IMG/VR virus record: IMGVR_UViG_3300008516_000039
Location: 1 to 33,089 of that record
Direction: 5' to 3' (one strand)
Source of the DNA: a virus
DNA length: 33,089 nt
Shown here: in pieces, positions 1 through 7,176 of the stretch
Position numbering within the stretch: position 1 is the first letter of the stretch
How the letters are laid out: each line of letters begins with the position of its first letter
Notes under the pieces: generated by a model
Databases searched by the model: none
The model's input: only the letters and a program-made list of their open reading frames with translations
Told to the model about the DNA's origin: nothing
Translations under genes and position numbers: made by a program

Positions 1-99
1 GAACATGGAATATTCAAGAGTGCTGGTGCTGGTGGCCCTCCTGTTACTGGAGGCATCTTGATGGATAGGACAAAGTTTGCCCCTATTAACGTAGTAGCG
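1..99. repeat. Terminal direct repeat, left copy (99 bp)
   Basis: Bases 1-99 are identical to 32991-33089. The open frame ending the window runs without a break through this repeat into bases 100-150. An exact overlap of 99 bases is the size expected from a k-mer assembler closing a circle, so I read it as an assembly overlap of a circular or circularly permuted molecule rather than a biological terminal repeat. A true short direct terminal repeat cannot be excluded from sequence alone. Confidence 0.95.
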
Positions 100-150
100 A
101 CTAACCAGATAGAATGGACCTTCACCATAGCGTTCACTTCAGGGGGATAA
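1..150 (+). CDS. Tail-tip structural protein, C-terminal part (continues from 32529)
   Basis: This is the last 49 codons of the gene starting at 32529; the frame is read from base 1 and stops with TAA at 148-150. The residues EHGIFKSAG and ILMDRTKFAPINVV followed by a beta-rich tail (TNQIEWTFTIAFTSGG) are typical of a family of small phage tail proteins in which an ITEHGLF-like motif precedes a final beta strand. Joined over the circle the protein has 203 residues. The next gene begins on the last base of this stop codon (TAATG), showing translational coupling. The family name is from memory of similar phage proteins; the exact role in the tail tip is inferred from position after the tape measure. 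Confidence 0.75.
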   Translation, partial: EHGIFKSAGAGGPPVTGGILMDRTKFAPINVVATNQIEWTFTIAFTSGG

Positions 151-623
151 TGAAAAGGATATTAGCAGGTAGAAAAGCAGTCGAGGAATACAGAGAGGCT
201 CATGCCAAACTTGATGACACCAATGGCCTAGACCATATGCCAATACACAATGAATTGCTCAGTAAACTCAAGGAGCTTGGCTTTGATTCTCTTCAAGACT
301 TCTTTGCAGCTAGTCAGCAAGCAAATATAGAAGCTCTATCTAAAGCAGTCATTAAGGTGAAATACTGTGATGGTTGTCCAGGCAAGGAGAAAAAGACGTG
401 TGTTGCTGGTTGCTATGATAAAGCTATGGAAGAGCGCAATGGCCCTGCCGAAGAGCTAAGAAAATCAAGGGCTAAAAGACTGGCAAATGCTCATAGGTTT
501 ACACCAGAGCACTGGGCATCTCATCTACCTCTAAAAGTAGGAGATGAGTTCTCGATGTATCCAGATTGTAATATTCTTCTTAGAGTAATTAAAGAAGCTG
601 AAATAGATTGGATGTGGAGATAA
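150..623 (+). CDS. Hypothetical protein with a four-cysteine cluster
   Basis: A 157-residue protein that I do not recognise. I choose ATG 150 over an upstream in-frame start at 114 because it overlaps the previous stop (TAATG) and has a purine-rich AGGGGG site just before it. The N-terminal 70 residues look helical and charged. A small cysteine cluster, C73-x2-C76-x7-C84-x3-C88, may bind a metal. The C-terminal half includes HRFTPEHWASHLPLKVGDEF and ends in WMWR. It sits between two tail genes, so a tail accessory or assembly role is possible, but nothing in the sequence shows a function. Confidence 0.7.
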   Translation: MKRILAGRKAVEEYREAHAKLDDTNGLDHMPIHNELLSKLKELGFDSLQDFFAASQQANIEALSKAVIKVKYCDGCPGKEKKTCVAGCYDKAMEERNGPAEELRKSRAKRLANAHRFTPEHWASHLPLKVGDEFSMYPDCNILLRVIKEAEIDWMWR

Positions 624-626
624 TAG

Positions 627-3137
627 ATGACTACACATATTCTGAGGCCAAACGCGGATGCTGATGCTACTGAGTTAGCTCTTGCGGGAGCACCAACAAA
701 CTGGCAGTGTGTAGATGAGGCAGTTGCCAATGACTGGACAGATACTGTTAAGAATGTCGTTGCTGCAGCAGCATGGCGATATGACCTCTATGATTCTGTA
801 GACCCTGTGTTTGTGGGGATAATAACATCAGTAACGATTTGGGTTCGCTGTTCTTGCCCTTCTGGAGATGGAGGTGGTAGCTGCAGAACTGTTATAAAAA
901 CACTCGGCACTGAGTACAGAGGAGACACTCATGCGCTTCCTGCTGACAATACCTTTTATAACTTCTCGACAGTATATAATAACCATCCAGCTGGTGGAGC
1001 ATGGTCATTAGCACAGGTCGGGGCTCTTCAAATAGGAGTTGATCTTCTTAATCAACTAGTTAAGGAATACGGAGACCCTGCCTGCACACAAGTCTGGGCA
1101 GTAATAACCTACAAAGTAACTCAGGCCACAGGTGGTGGGGCAATAGCCATAACTGGTACTCTCGTAAGACTTCCAAAGCTTGCAGTTGGTGCAGGTTCAA
1201 TCGCAATTGCTGGAGCTCTTGGTAGAGGTATTGCTAGAGATATTGGTGAAGGAGCCGTTGCCTCATCGGGTGGCTTAGTAGCCAGGTTCGTTAATTTCCA
1301 AAAGCCTGCAATCGTAAAAATAAATGATGTCAAGGTTATCTTGCTTCGAGATTCACTGTATATAGACAGGAGGATAGAGGCACGTAGTATAGCTGGATTT
1401 ACTGTCATAGATAAAGCTGGTACTTCTCACTATACGAAAGGCGAGCCTGTTCTAATATACGATAATGTCAATGTCCTGGCTTTCAGTGGGGTGATTGACA
1501 CCCCTGAAGAGGAAGAAGATGGTAATGGTCTTCTGCATCATATAACCTGTGCCGATAACCATTACCTGGCTGATAAGCGACTCGCTGCTGCATCTTATAT
1601 CGATACCCTGGCTGGCGGTATCGTCGAGAGCCTGCGGGCTACATATCTAGCTGGTGAAGGCGTAACAGTTGGAGTGATACAGGACGGCCCTATTCTTAAA
1701 CAGGTAGTGTTAAATTATGTGAGAGTATCTGAAGCTTTTGATGCTTTAGCTGAAAAGGCGAACTTCATTTGGAATATAGATGAGTTAAAGAAGCTTAACT
1801 TTATTGATAGAGCAACTAATGCAGCTCCTTGGGCTGCTACAAGAGATGAAATAATAAGAGGCAGTGCAAGGCTCTCGGGAGGCAGTCCTCTCTATCGTAA
1901 TCGTCAGTATATACGGGGTGGTAAAGGAGAAACAGACCCACAGACAGAAACTTTCACTGGTAATGGAGATACGAAGGCTTTTACTGTAGGTTATCCGATT
2001 GCCCTAATACCGTCAGGTACCACTGGCTCAGTTTCAGTAACGAGCAGAGACCCTGTGCTTCAGACTGTTGGTGTTAAAGGTATAGACGTAGCCAAAGATT
2101 GTTACTGGAACAAAGGCGATGCGACTATCGCTTTTGACATAGCACCTGAAAATGCTGAGACTGTGACGATTGTTTATACTGGAGAATTTAATATCATTAC
2201 ATTAAGTGAAGACGACGATGGTATTCTTAATAGACGGACAATTGAAGGTGGAGGTACAGGTTATGTAGATGATATCGCCCGCGACCCTAATATAACTACA
2301 CTGGCTGCTAGTTTTGAGGCAGCAGCTAAGAAACTCCAGAGATATGGTGTCTTGGGTAGGAGGTTCATTTATCAGACTCACGATGCAAGATTAGTACCTG
2401 GAATGCTGCAATCAATAACTTATTCTCCGTTTAATCTCAGTACTAACCCAATGCTCATAGAGGCAGTAAGAATGCAAGGCCAGGGTAAGCTATTTACAAA
2501 TACTATTACTGCCATCGAAGGCCCAGAAGTAGGTGGTTGGGCAAAGTTCTTCCAGCAGATAGTTGAAAGAGAGAAATTGATAGATAGGCTAACTGTAGGA
2601 GGAGGCGAAACAGAAACTACCTTAGTACAGAAAAGCGAGGAGCGGGGTTGGCAAGAGGCAGTTAATGTCATAGTTATGGACGTTGAGATATTGAGACCTA
2701 ATGCTGCTGGAGATGAAACAGATATAGCTCACCAATATCCCGATAGTGATTCACACTGGGATAAAGTAGATGAGGCTATAACAGATGAGAATGGTACATA
2801 TGTTTATGAAGGTCTACTAGGTTATCGTAGAGATTTGTACAATCTTCCAGCTCATGCTGGGACTGGGGTGATATACTCCGTTACAGTTTATATTCGGTGT
2901 AGAAGCGTTGGAGGATATTCTAAAGCTAAACCGTCTATAAAAAGCGGTGGTGTCGTGTCGGATGGCGATATAATAGAACCAACTATCCCCTTTGCGACAT
3001 ATCATTATCAGTGGCTCAAAAACCCAGCAGACGATGAAGATTGGGAATGGGCTGACATAGATTCGCTGCAGATTGGTATGTCGCTTCTAGAGACACTCTG
3101 TACCCAAGTTTGGGTTGAGGTCGAACATATCGCATAG
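627..3137 (+). CDS. Tail hub / tail-associated protein with duplicated LRPN domains
   Basis: An 836-residue distal tail protein. Residues about 5-160 form a domain starting LRPNADADATEL and ending LQIGVDLL...CTQVWAVITYK. Residues 168-225 are Gly/Ala-rich repeats of about 22 residues (GGGAIAITGTLVRL-like). Residues about 226-680 resemble a siphovirus tail hub: a beta-rich ligand-like start (VILLRDSLYIDRRIEARS), ITCADNHYLADKR, then AFDALAEKANFIWNIDELKKLNFIDR, which is typical of hub domains, with an inserted beta module (TFTGNGDTKAFTV) at about 441-520. Residues 689-836 are a second LRPN domain (LRPNAAGDETDIA...LQIGMSLL...CTQVWVEVEH). The same domain is found once more in the protein at 20857. 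The role as baseplate hub with host-contact domains is inferred from position and architecture. Confidence 0.75.
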   Translation: MTTHILRPNADADATELALAGAPTNWQCVDEAVANDWTDTVKNVVAAAAWRYDLYDSVDPVFVGIITSVTIWVRCSCPSGDGGGSCRTVIKTLGTEYRGDTHALPADNTFYNFSTVYNNHPAGGAWSLAQVGALQIGVDLLNQLVKEYGDPACTQVWAVITYKVTQATGGGAIAITGTLVRLPKLAVGAGSIAIAGALGRGIARDIGEGAVASSGGLVARFVNFQKPAIVKINDVKVILLRDSLYIDRRIEARSIAGFTVIDKAGTSHYTKGEPVLIYDNVNVLAFSGVIDTPEEEEDGNGLLHHITCADNHYLADKRLAAASYIDTLAGGIVESLRATYLAGEGVTVGVIQDGPILKQVVLNYVRVSEAFDALAEKANFIWNIDELKKLNFIDRATNAAPWAATRDEIIRGSARLSGGSPLYRNRQYIRGGKGETDPQTETFTGNGDTKAFTVGYPIALIPSGTTGSVSVTSRDPVLQTVGVKGIDVAKDCYWNKGDATIAFDIAPENAETVTIVYTGEFNIITLSEDDDGILNRRTIEGGGTGYVDDIARDPNITTLAASFEAAAKKLQRYGVLGRRFIYQTHDARLVPGMLQSITYSPFNLSTNPMLIEAVRMQGQGKLFTNTITAIEGPEVGGWAKFFQQIVEREKLIDRLTVGGGETETTLVQKSEERGWQEAVNVIVMDVEILRPNAAGDETDIAHQYPDSDSHWDKVDEAITDENGTYVYEGLLGYRRDLYNLPAHAGTGVIYSVTVYIRCRSVGGYSKAKPSIKSGGVVSDGDIIEPTIPFATYHYQWLKNPADDEDWEWADIDSLQIGMSLLETLCTQVWVEVEHIA

Positions 3138-3146
3138 GAGTTTTAT

Positions 3147-3623
3147 ATGAAAATATCAGAATTAAGATGTTGGAGCAGCAATATCAGGATTATTATTCGT
3201 AACCTTGACGGCTCTATTAAAGATGTAGTCGAGTTGCATAACAAGATAAATGACCTCGATTTGAATATGATGCGAGATGCTCTCAAGGGCACAGTAACTG
3301 ACCTGAAACTTCATTACATGGCTTGGGGCAGTGATGATACAGCACCAGCAGCTGGCGACACCAAGCTCATTGCTGAGTTTGGCAGAAAATTAGTGACTCT
3401 TCAAGAGGCTGGAGCAACAGGTATATTGGTGACTACTACTTATGTAGCCCCATATGAAGGCAATGAAGAGACGATAGAGGAGCTGGGATGGTTTGCTGGG
3501 CCTCTTGCCTCAGCAGTAGTAGATACTGGTGTACTCGTAGGTAGAGTTCTTTATTCTAGGGCGAAGACTGAATTGGAGAGTTTACAAGTCGAAAGAACAG
3601 ATACGTTCTCGGAGGTGACGTAA
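3147..3623 (+). CDS. Tail or virion-associated structural protein
   Basis: A 158-residue protein preceded by AGGAG at 3138. It contains YMAWGSDDTAPAAGDTKLIAEFGRK followed by alternating hydrophobic strands. The pattern of a low-complexity 'D-T-x-L-x-x-E-x-G-R' element after a helical start is widespread in small phage tail proteins that follow the hub gene. Its stop codon overlaps the next start by one base (TAATG), so it is in the same operon. No enzymatic motif is visible. Family assignment is from general resemblance only. Confidence 0.6.
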   Translation: MKISELRCWSSNIRIIIRNLDGSIKDVVELHNKINDLDLNMMRDALKGTVTDLKLHYMAWGSDDTAPAAGDTKLIAEFGRKLVTLQEAGATGILVTTTYVAPYEGNEETIEELGWFAGPLASAVVDTGVLVGRVLYSRAKTELESLQVERTDTFSEVT

Positions 3624-3847
3624 TGACTGCGAAACAGATTCAAACCTTGATGACTGGACTGGTAGTACTGACTTGTGTTATTGGTGGTATAACACTGATT
3701 TGCAATGGCATCGATGGCAGAGTAGGAGTTGTCTTGTTGATTATCGTTGCTGGCTATCTCGGGATTGACTTGTCACCATGGATGCCGATAGGGAGGAATC
3801 AGAAGAAGAAAGACAATAGCTGCTGTGATAAGGAAGATAAAATATGA
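3623..3847 (+). CDS. Small two-helix membrane protein, possible holin
   Basis: A 74-residue protein with two hydrophobic stretches, about residues 10-28 (LMTGLVVLTCVIGGITLIC) and 33-50 (RVGVVLLIIVAGYLGIDL), followed by a charged tail rich in lysine (GRNQKKKDNSCCDKEDK). The size, two helices and basic/charged C-terminus match the general shape of phage holins, and the position at the end of the tail operon is where lysis genes often lie. No endolysin gene follows it. Function is inference; it could be another small membrane protein. Confidence 0.6.
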   Translation: MTAKQIQTLMTGLVVLTCVIGGITLICNGIDGRVGVVLLIIVAGYLGIDLSPWMPIGRNQKKKDNSCCDKEDKI

Positions 3848-3857
3848 AATATTGGAT

Positions 3858-3897
3858 TTCTGCCACAGGCTCCGCTTCGCTCCGCCTGATGGCAGAA
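3858..3897 (+). terminator. Hairpin at end of tail operon
   Basis: TTCTGCCA (3858-3865) pairs perfectly with TGGCAGAA (3890-3897). Inside, CAGGC (3866-3870) pairs with GCCTG (3884-3888), then a 3x3 internal loop (TCC/TCC), a 2-bp GC stem and a TTC loop. It lies 10 bases after the last tail gene. There is no strong T run after it (CGATTTAG), so it may act as a weak or factor-assisted terminator. On the minus strand the inner part has the GGA/GAA pattern seen in other hairpins of this genome. Confidence 0.55.
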
Positions 3898-4011
3898 CGA
3901 TTTAGTGTAATGCTTGTGAATAGCAGAGGGCACGTTCTTACCGGGTTTGGGTAGGTTATGCCCAGAGAAAAAAGTGACGAATAAAGTTTACCTGGGGTAT
4001 TATAGATGGGG

Positions 4012-4040
4012 TTTACTTTTTATGGGAAATATGTTATAGT
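4012..4040 (+). promoter_or_regulatory. Candidate sigma70-like promoter upstream of 4082
   Basis: TTTACT (4012-4017), 17-base spacer, TATAGT (4035-4040). Transcription would start near 4047, about 35 bases before the gene at 4082, which has an AAGGAGG site. The motif ATAAAGTT with a following AC lies upstream at 3981; the same motif occurs upstream of two other candidate promoters (4643 and 9541). The rest of 3898-4081 holds no gene I can support. Confidence 0.6.
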
Positions 4041-4081
4041 AATAGTAGAAGCCCCAGCAAAAATAAGAAGGAGGACATTTA

Positions 4082-4501
4082 ATGACATCAGAATCTAAAA
4101 CACCAGAAGAGCGTATCTCATCACTGGAAGATGGTATGAGCACCGTCTTGGACATGCTTGAGGATTTGAGCAAACAGGTCAAGGGGATGGGCCCCAAGAA
4201 GGGCGGGTTATTTGGCGGCAAGAGAACCAAAACTGCAATCAAGGATACAAAGACCGGCATAGTGTATCCGTCGAAGGCAGGTGTGGGTAAGGCTCTAGCC
4301 GGAAAAGATGACTTTGCTGACCTGGATCCTGGAAATTCCTTTGTGTACTATCAGATGATAGGGAAGTCACCAGAGAGGTTTGTTGACGCTACTGAAGCAG
4401 AGGCAGAGAAGGTCTGGGCGGACGGCAAACTTGTTGCAGAGAAAGAGCGCGCGGAGTCCCAGAAGAGGTTAGATGCAGAAGCGGAAGGTGCGAAGAAGTA
4501 G
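4082..4501 (+). CDS. Hypothetical coiled-coil/basic protein
   Basis: A 139-residue protein with its own promoter, AAGGAGGA ribosome site and downstream hairpin, so it looks like a single-gene unit. Residues 8-35 (EERISSLEDGMSTVLDMLEDLSKQV) have heptad-like spacing and probably form a coiled coil. A basic Gly-rich linker (KKGGLFGGKRTK) follows. Residues 60-115 (DTKTGIVYPSKAGVGKALAG ... GNSFVYYQMIGKSPERF) form a compact unit I have a feeling of seeing in other viral proteins but cannot name. The C-terminus is a charged helix rich in Ala, Glu and Lys. Independent transcription from the left edge of the early region suggests an early or host-directed role, but this is inference. Confidence 0.7.
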   Translation: MTSESKTPEERISSLEDGMSTVLDMLEDLSKQVKGMGPKKGGLFGGKRTKTAIKDTKTGIVYPSKAGVGKALAGKDDFADLDPGNSFVYYQMIGKSPERFVDATEAEAEKVWADGKLVAEKERAESQKRLDAEAEGAKK

Positions 4502-4529
4502 GTAACAAATAACATACGGGGCTTCAAGG

Positions 4530-4565
4530 ACATGGGGGCAAAGGCGCGGGCTGATGCCCCCATGT
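4530..4565 (+). terminator. Perfect 11-bp hairpin after the gene at 4082
   Basis: ACATGGGGGCA (4530-4540) and TGCCCCCATGT (4555-4565) pair without mismatch around a 14-base loop. It lies 29 bases after the stop codon of the preceding gene and is followed by AATCTCT rather than a clean T run. Best read as a transcription terminator or 3'-end stabiliser for the single-gene unit. The remainder of 4566-4767 carries only a candidate promoter. Confidence 0.6.
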
Positions 4566-4703
4566 AATCTCTAGAACGTGCGATATTCATACCCAAATGT
4601 GGCTGAGTTTATGCAAGGTAAGGCTGCTGAACAGGCTTAGGAATAAAGTTACTTTTTTAGTCGATACCATAGACGTGCCTGCGTAGTTCATAGCCAACCT
4701 ATA

Positions 4704-4733
4704 TTTCGCTTGCAGTTGCTAGCGCGCTATAAT
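4704..4733 (+). promoter_or_regulatory. Candidate promoter upstream of the zinc-ribbon gene
   Basis: A consensus -10 box TATAAT lies at 4728-4733. The best -35 at proper distance is weak (TTTCGC at 4704, spacing 18), while a better TTGCAG at 4710 is too close. Transcription would start near 4740, about 28 bases before the start codon at 4768. The ATAAAGTTAC motif at 4643 lies upstream as at the other promoters, so activation by a protein at that motif is possible. Confidence 0.4.
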
Positions 4734-4767
4734 TATTATAGACAAAGTTAGAAAGGGGGACGGTACA

Positions 4768-4986
4768 ATGCCAGAAGCAATTGTAACAACCTTAGAATGC
4801 TCCAAGTGCGGGCATAAGTGGGTTGCAAGAGTGGCAAGGCCGGTTAGGTGTCCTGCGTGTCTCTCGCCTTCATGGAATGCTGGGAGTTGGGAACCAGAGC
4901 CAGAGAATGAGCCTTGGATTCCTGAGGAAGAAGCGGAGAGCATTGCAGATAGGATTGCTCGGCTTAAGGCACAACTAAGGGAGTGA
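4768..4986 (+). CDS. Small zinc-ribbon protein
   Basis: A 72-residue protein with an N-terminal treble-type zinc ribbon: C11-x2-C14 and C28-x2-C31, with the spacer GHKWVARVARPVR. Such ribbons with 'RCPxC' knuckles are common in small bacterial and phage proteins and usually bind DNA, RNA or protein. The C-terminus is acidic, then a short helix (ESIADRIARLKAQLRE) that could dimerise. It has a GGGGGA ribosome site. The 3' end of this gene (from 4965) begins a sequence of about 100 bases that recurs after the next gene at 5519. Confidence 0.75.
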   Translation: MPEAIVTTLECSKCGHKWVARVARPVRCPACLSPSWNAGSWEPEPENEPWIPEEEAESIADRIARLKAQLRE

Positions 4987-5065
4987 CTATCTGAATGCAA
5001 TGGTATAATACTAAATAACATACCATTGCATATGGGAGGTGACTGTGGGTACTGGACCATCAAAA
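4965..5065 (+). repeat. Diverged direct repeat, left copy
   Basis: The segment from TAAGGCACAACTAAG (4965) to the first codons of the winged-helix gene (GGTACTGGACCATCAAAA, to about 5065) recurs with mismatches at 5519-5617. It includes the end of the zinc-ribbon gene, a palindrome and the start of the next gene. The second copy has no coding role. The winged-helix gene therefore lies between two copies of its own upstream region. Confidence 0.7.
4995..5031. promoter_or_regulatory. Palindrome 1, candidate operator
   Basis: ATGCAATGGTAT (4995-5006) and ATACCATTGCAT (5020-5031) are perfect 12-base inverted arms around 13 bases. It ends just before the GGGAGG ribosome site of the winged-helix gene at 5045. 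The same arms recur at 5549-5583. Arms separated by a spacer suit binding of a dimeric regulator, or an RNA hairpin in the leader; there is no T run to make it a clear terminator. Confidence 0.6.
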
Positions 5066-5521
5066 CTGCAAAGGCGGATTCTTAGAGTGATACGTCAACG
5101 TGATGCAGCTGGTGAATTTTCAACAGCCGGGGATATCGCTGTATCACTTGATAAAGACGACCGCATTTACTACCGGGGGCATTGGGTCGACGGACATGAC
5201 TACTACGCAACCTGGCGAGCTTTGAAGCGGCTAGAAGCTAGAGGACTAGTGTATCACGGCAGAGGTTTTAGGTGGACTCTCAACCTTGAGAAAGTATCGT
5301 GGTGGGACCTACTGAAAGATAAGCAGAAGAGACACCCCCTATACTCAGTCATTGAACTCTACGATGAAGTTGTCAAAGAGTTGCACTTGAAGCATAGTGA
5401 TGCCGACCTCGAAGAGTTTATTTGGGTTCAGGCAGGGCACGGCTGGAGCAAGCGCGAGTTGGATAACGCAGCCTGGGGAAAAGAAATAAATTACGTGGAT
5501 GATGATGAGCAAGACAACTAA
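5045..5521 (+). CDS. Winged-helix DNA-binding protein, putative regulator
   Basis: A 158-residue protein. I choose GTG 5045, five bases after GGGAGG, over GTG 5039 which overlaps that site. Residues about 7-75 look like a winged helix: LQRRILRVIRQRDAAG, FSTAGDIAVSL, then YYATWRALKRLEARGLVYH as the probable recognition region followed by a beta wing (GRGFRWTL). The 'ALKRLEARGLV' segment is characteristic of winged-helix domains. The C-terminal half (WWDLLKDKQKRHPLYSVIELYDEVVKEL) is helical and unassigned. Identical palindromes lie directly upstream and directly downstream, so autoregulation is likely. Start region and stop codon each sit inside a copy of a roughly 100-base direct repeat, which suggests insertion or duplication of this gene. 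Confidence 0.7.
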   Translation: MGTGPSKLQRRILRVIRQRDAAGEFSTAGDIAVSLDKDDRIYYRGHWVDGHDYYATWRALKRLEARGLVYHGRGFRWTLNLEKVSWWDLLKDKQKRHPLYSVIELYDEVVKELHLKHSDADLEEFIWVQAGHGWSKRELDNAAWGKEINYVDDDEQDN

Positions 5522-5617
5522 GGCACAACTAAGAGGTGATTATCAGAATGCAATGGTATATAAGCTGCTTCTATACCATTGCACACAGATAATAACTACG
5601 AGTACTGAACCATAAAA
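5519..5617 (+). repeat. Diverged direct repeat, right copy
   Basis: This copy starts exactly at the TAA stop of the winged-helix gene with TAAGGCACAACTAAG and runs to AGTACTGAACCATAAAA near 5617. It matches 4965-5065, including the palindrome, at similar overall length. The reading frames present in the left copy are not maintained here, so this looks like a decayed duplicate. Confidence 0.7.
5549..5583. promoter_or_regulatory. Palindrome 2, candidate operator
   Basis: TGCAATGGTATA (5549-5560) and TATACCATTGCA (5572-5583) are perfect inverted arms around 11 bases. The arm sequence is the same as in the palindrome at 4995, while the loop differs. Conserved arms with a changed loop argue that the inverted symmetry itself is selected. 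It lies 45 bases before the gene at 5628. Confidence 0.6.
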
Positions 5618-5627
5618 GAGGTAAACC

Positions 5628-6005
5628 ATGACAACAAAACAATCACCAGAAGCTAGTATGGCAATAATAACAGCAAAGACTAAGATGCAGGGTGTGTTGG
5701 CTCGGGTTAACCGGCTCAGGAGGTGGGCAGATGCCATTGAAACCCTTGACCCAGATAACCCTATCATTGACGACAGGATATGTGACGGAGGAATATGTGC
5801 CTTCGCGGCTTCTCTTATCTTTGAAGGCGACGAAAAAATAATTCCCGGAATTGAATTCATCAAGAAACGATATGCACCACCAGATATCCTCAAACTTCTG
5901 ATCAAGCCGGAGGTAAAGAGAGTACTCCTTGAGGCTGAGCGTCAAGCACTCAAAGAGGGCTATCCTCTTCCGGCGTGGCAACATCCTCCTTGGATCTCGC
6001 AATGA
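5628..6005 (+). CDS. Hypothetical protein
   Basis: A 125-residue protein with an AAGAGGT ribosome site five bases before ATG. I do not recognise it. It is mostly helical: residues 10-45 (AIITAKTKMQGVLARVNRLRRWADAIETL), a loop with two cysteines (DDRICDGGICAFAASLIF), then helices ending PLPAWQHPPWISQ. The spacing C-x4-C is too isolated for a confident zinc site. It sits between the second palindrome and the iteron-like array, in the early/replication region. Confidence 0.6.
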   Translation: MTTKQSPEASMAIITAKTKMQGVLARVNRLRRWADAIETLDPDNPIIDDRICDGGICAFAASLIFEGDEKIIPGIEFIKKRYAPPDILKLLIKPEVKRVLLEAERQALKEGYPLPAWQHPPWISQ

Positions 6006-6051
6006 TGAAACAGCAAAACCGTGAGCTTGGTGAGCCCTAATGGTAATTCTG

Positions 6052-6237
6052 TACTATGAACTATTAACCTACGCTAATAACTTTCAACTTGCACTAGCAA
6101 CTTTTAACCCTCACTTGCAATTATTAGCTTTCATTAGCAACTTTTGGCTTTCACTAGCAACACTATATAGAGGGCTACCGTAGTAGTGTTGCTGGTGAAA
6201 GCCAATAATTACTAGTTAAGGTTAAAAGTTGCTAGTG
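6052..6237. repeat. 20-bp iteron-like array with inverted copies; candidate replication origin
   Basis: Six degenerate 20-bp units start at 6052, 6072, 6092, 6112, 6132 and 6152 (the last partial), consensus near CACTAGCAACTTTTAACCYT. After a 22-base centre (6164-6185), the same unit appears inverted: a partial copy 6186-6197, then 6198-6217 and 6218-6237, again at 20-bp spacing. Arms 6089-6109 and 6220-6240 are perfect inverted repeats over 21 bases; 6146-6163 and 6186-6203 match with one mismatch. Regular spacing near two helical turns is typical of iterons bound by an initiator or regulator. The array ends just before the ribosome site of the gene at 6256. Origin function is inference. Confidence 0.7.
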
Positions 6238-6255
6238 CAAATAGGAGCTCATCAG

Positions 6256-7152
6256 ATGCAAAGCAGTCCTTGGAACACCGAAGACAATACAAGCATCAAA
6301 AATTCATGGAATACAGAACAATCAAAGATGTTGAGCGCGCCTTGCAAATATATCGGGGCGTACGGCAAATACAAATACAATATCTCGGTTCAAATACATC
6401 GTTGCCGTAGATGGGACTGCAGAAAGGGGTGTGGTATGGCACATAAACAAGAACTCGTTAACCATTTCACTAAATTACTCGAAGGCAGGACACTATACAC
6501 GAGAGAGTTTGAATTTGACGAAGACTACTGGAAGGATATGCAAATTCAGATAAGTCACTCAAAACAGGGGTTTCTGCTTGTGAAAACAGTAACCTGGAAT
6601 GAAGATGAACCTTGGTGGACCGGCAAAGCGGTATTGATAATGGACCACATGCTTGTCGCTATCGATAAACCCAAAGAGGGTATTAAAGAGCTCCTGGAGA
6701 GGATTATTCCAGATAGGACACCCTCAGAAACAGAGAAGTCGCGGCCTGTAACATACTCGAGGAAGTGGGCACCACCAAAAGAAGAGAAGGAAGTATCTGA
6801 AGACAGAGTTGTTGTAAGGTATCTTCCTCAAAAGTTTGCCTTCTGGGTTGCGGAAGAACTTGATATAAGAATCGCGGGTAAATATATTAAAGTAGACAGC
6901 GAAGATAACGGGGATTGGATAAAATGGAGAGATACCATAGTGTATTACTACAAGGAGATATACAGGCGGATTAAAAAACGGTGCGGGAATAGTCTTGCGC
7001 AGATGACAGATGAGAGACAGGAAAGGGAAGTGGTGAAGGAGAGCAACCTTGTAATGAAGGAAACTGTGAACAAAGAGGCACCAAGTGTCTCAGAAATCGC
7101 AGAGGCTGTAAAGAAAGAGGTAGAACTAAAAGAGGCCAAAGCAGGCAAATAA
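6256..7152 (+). CDS. Cys-rich protein, possible replication initiator
   Basis: A 298-residue protein. ATG 6256 has an AGGAG site eight bases upstream; an upstream TTG at 6229 would lie inside the repeat array and is rejected. Near the N-terminus there is a possible zinc site, C30 with HRC50-RRWDC55-RKGC59-GMAH63. Similar 'RCRxWxC' clusters precede the catalytic domain in some phage and plasmid replication initiators, and the later segment RPVTYSRKWAPP (163-174) also recalls such proteins, but I see no HUH (HxH) motif, so catalytic activity is doubtful. The C-terminus is a charged helix. Immediate adjacency to a 20-bp iteron array is the strongest reason to suspect an origin-binding or regulatory role. 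The assignment is tentative. Confidence 0.6.
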   Translation: MQSSPWNTEDNTSIKNSWNTEQSKMLSAPCKYIGAYGKYKYNISVQIHRCRRWDCRKGCGMAHKQELVNHFTKLLEGRTLYTREFEFDEDYWKDMQIQISHSKQGFLLVKTVTWNEDEPWWTGKAVLIMDHMLVAIDKPKEGIKELLERIIPDRTPSETEKSRPVTYSRKWAPPKEEKEVSEDRVVVRYLPQKFAFWVAEELDIRIAGKYIKVDSEDNGDWIKWRDTIVYYYKEIYRRIKKRCGNSLAQMTDERQEREVVKESNLVMKETVNKEAPSVSEIAEAVKKEVELKEAKAGK

Positions 7153-7176
7153 TGTAAGTGAATTAAGGGGGAGCAA

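Noticed and set aside
114-149. Longer N-terminal extension of the gene at 150
   Set aside because: It would overlap the end of the tail gene by 37 bases; ATG 150 has a TAATG junction and a good purine-rich site.
3898-3960. Short ORF of 14 codons at 3911
   Set aside because: Too short, without a ribosome site or hydrophobic segment.
6051-6240. CRISPR array
   Set aside because: The 20-bp units are contiguous with no unique spacers and occur in both orientations, so this is an iteron-like array.
6229-6255. TTG start for the protein at 6256
   Set aside because: It falls inside the inverted repeat array; ATG 6256 has AGGAG at proper spacing.
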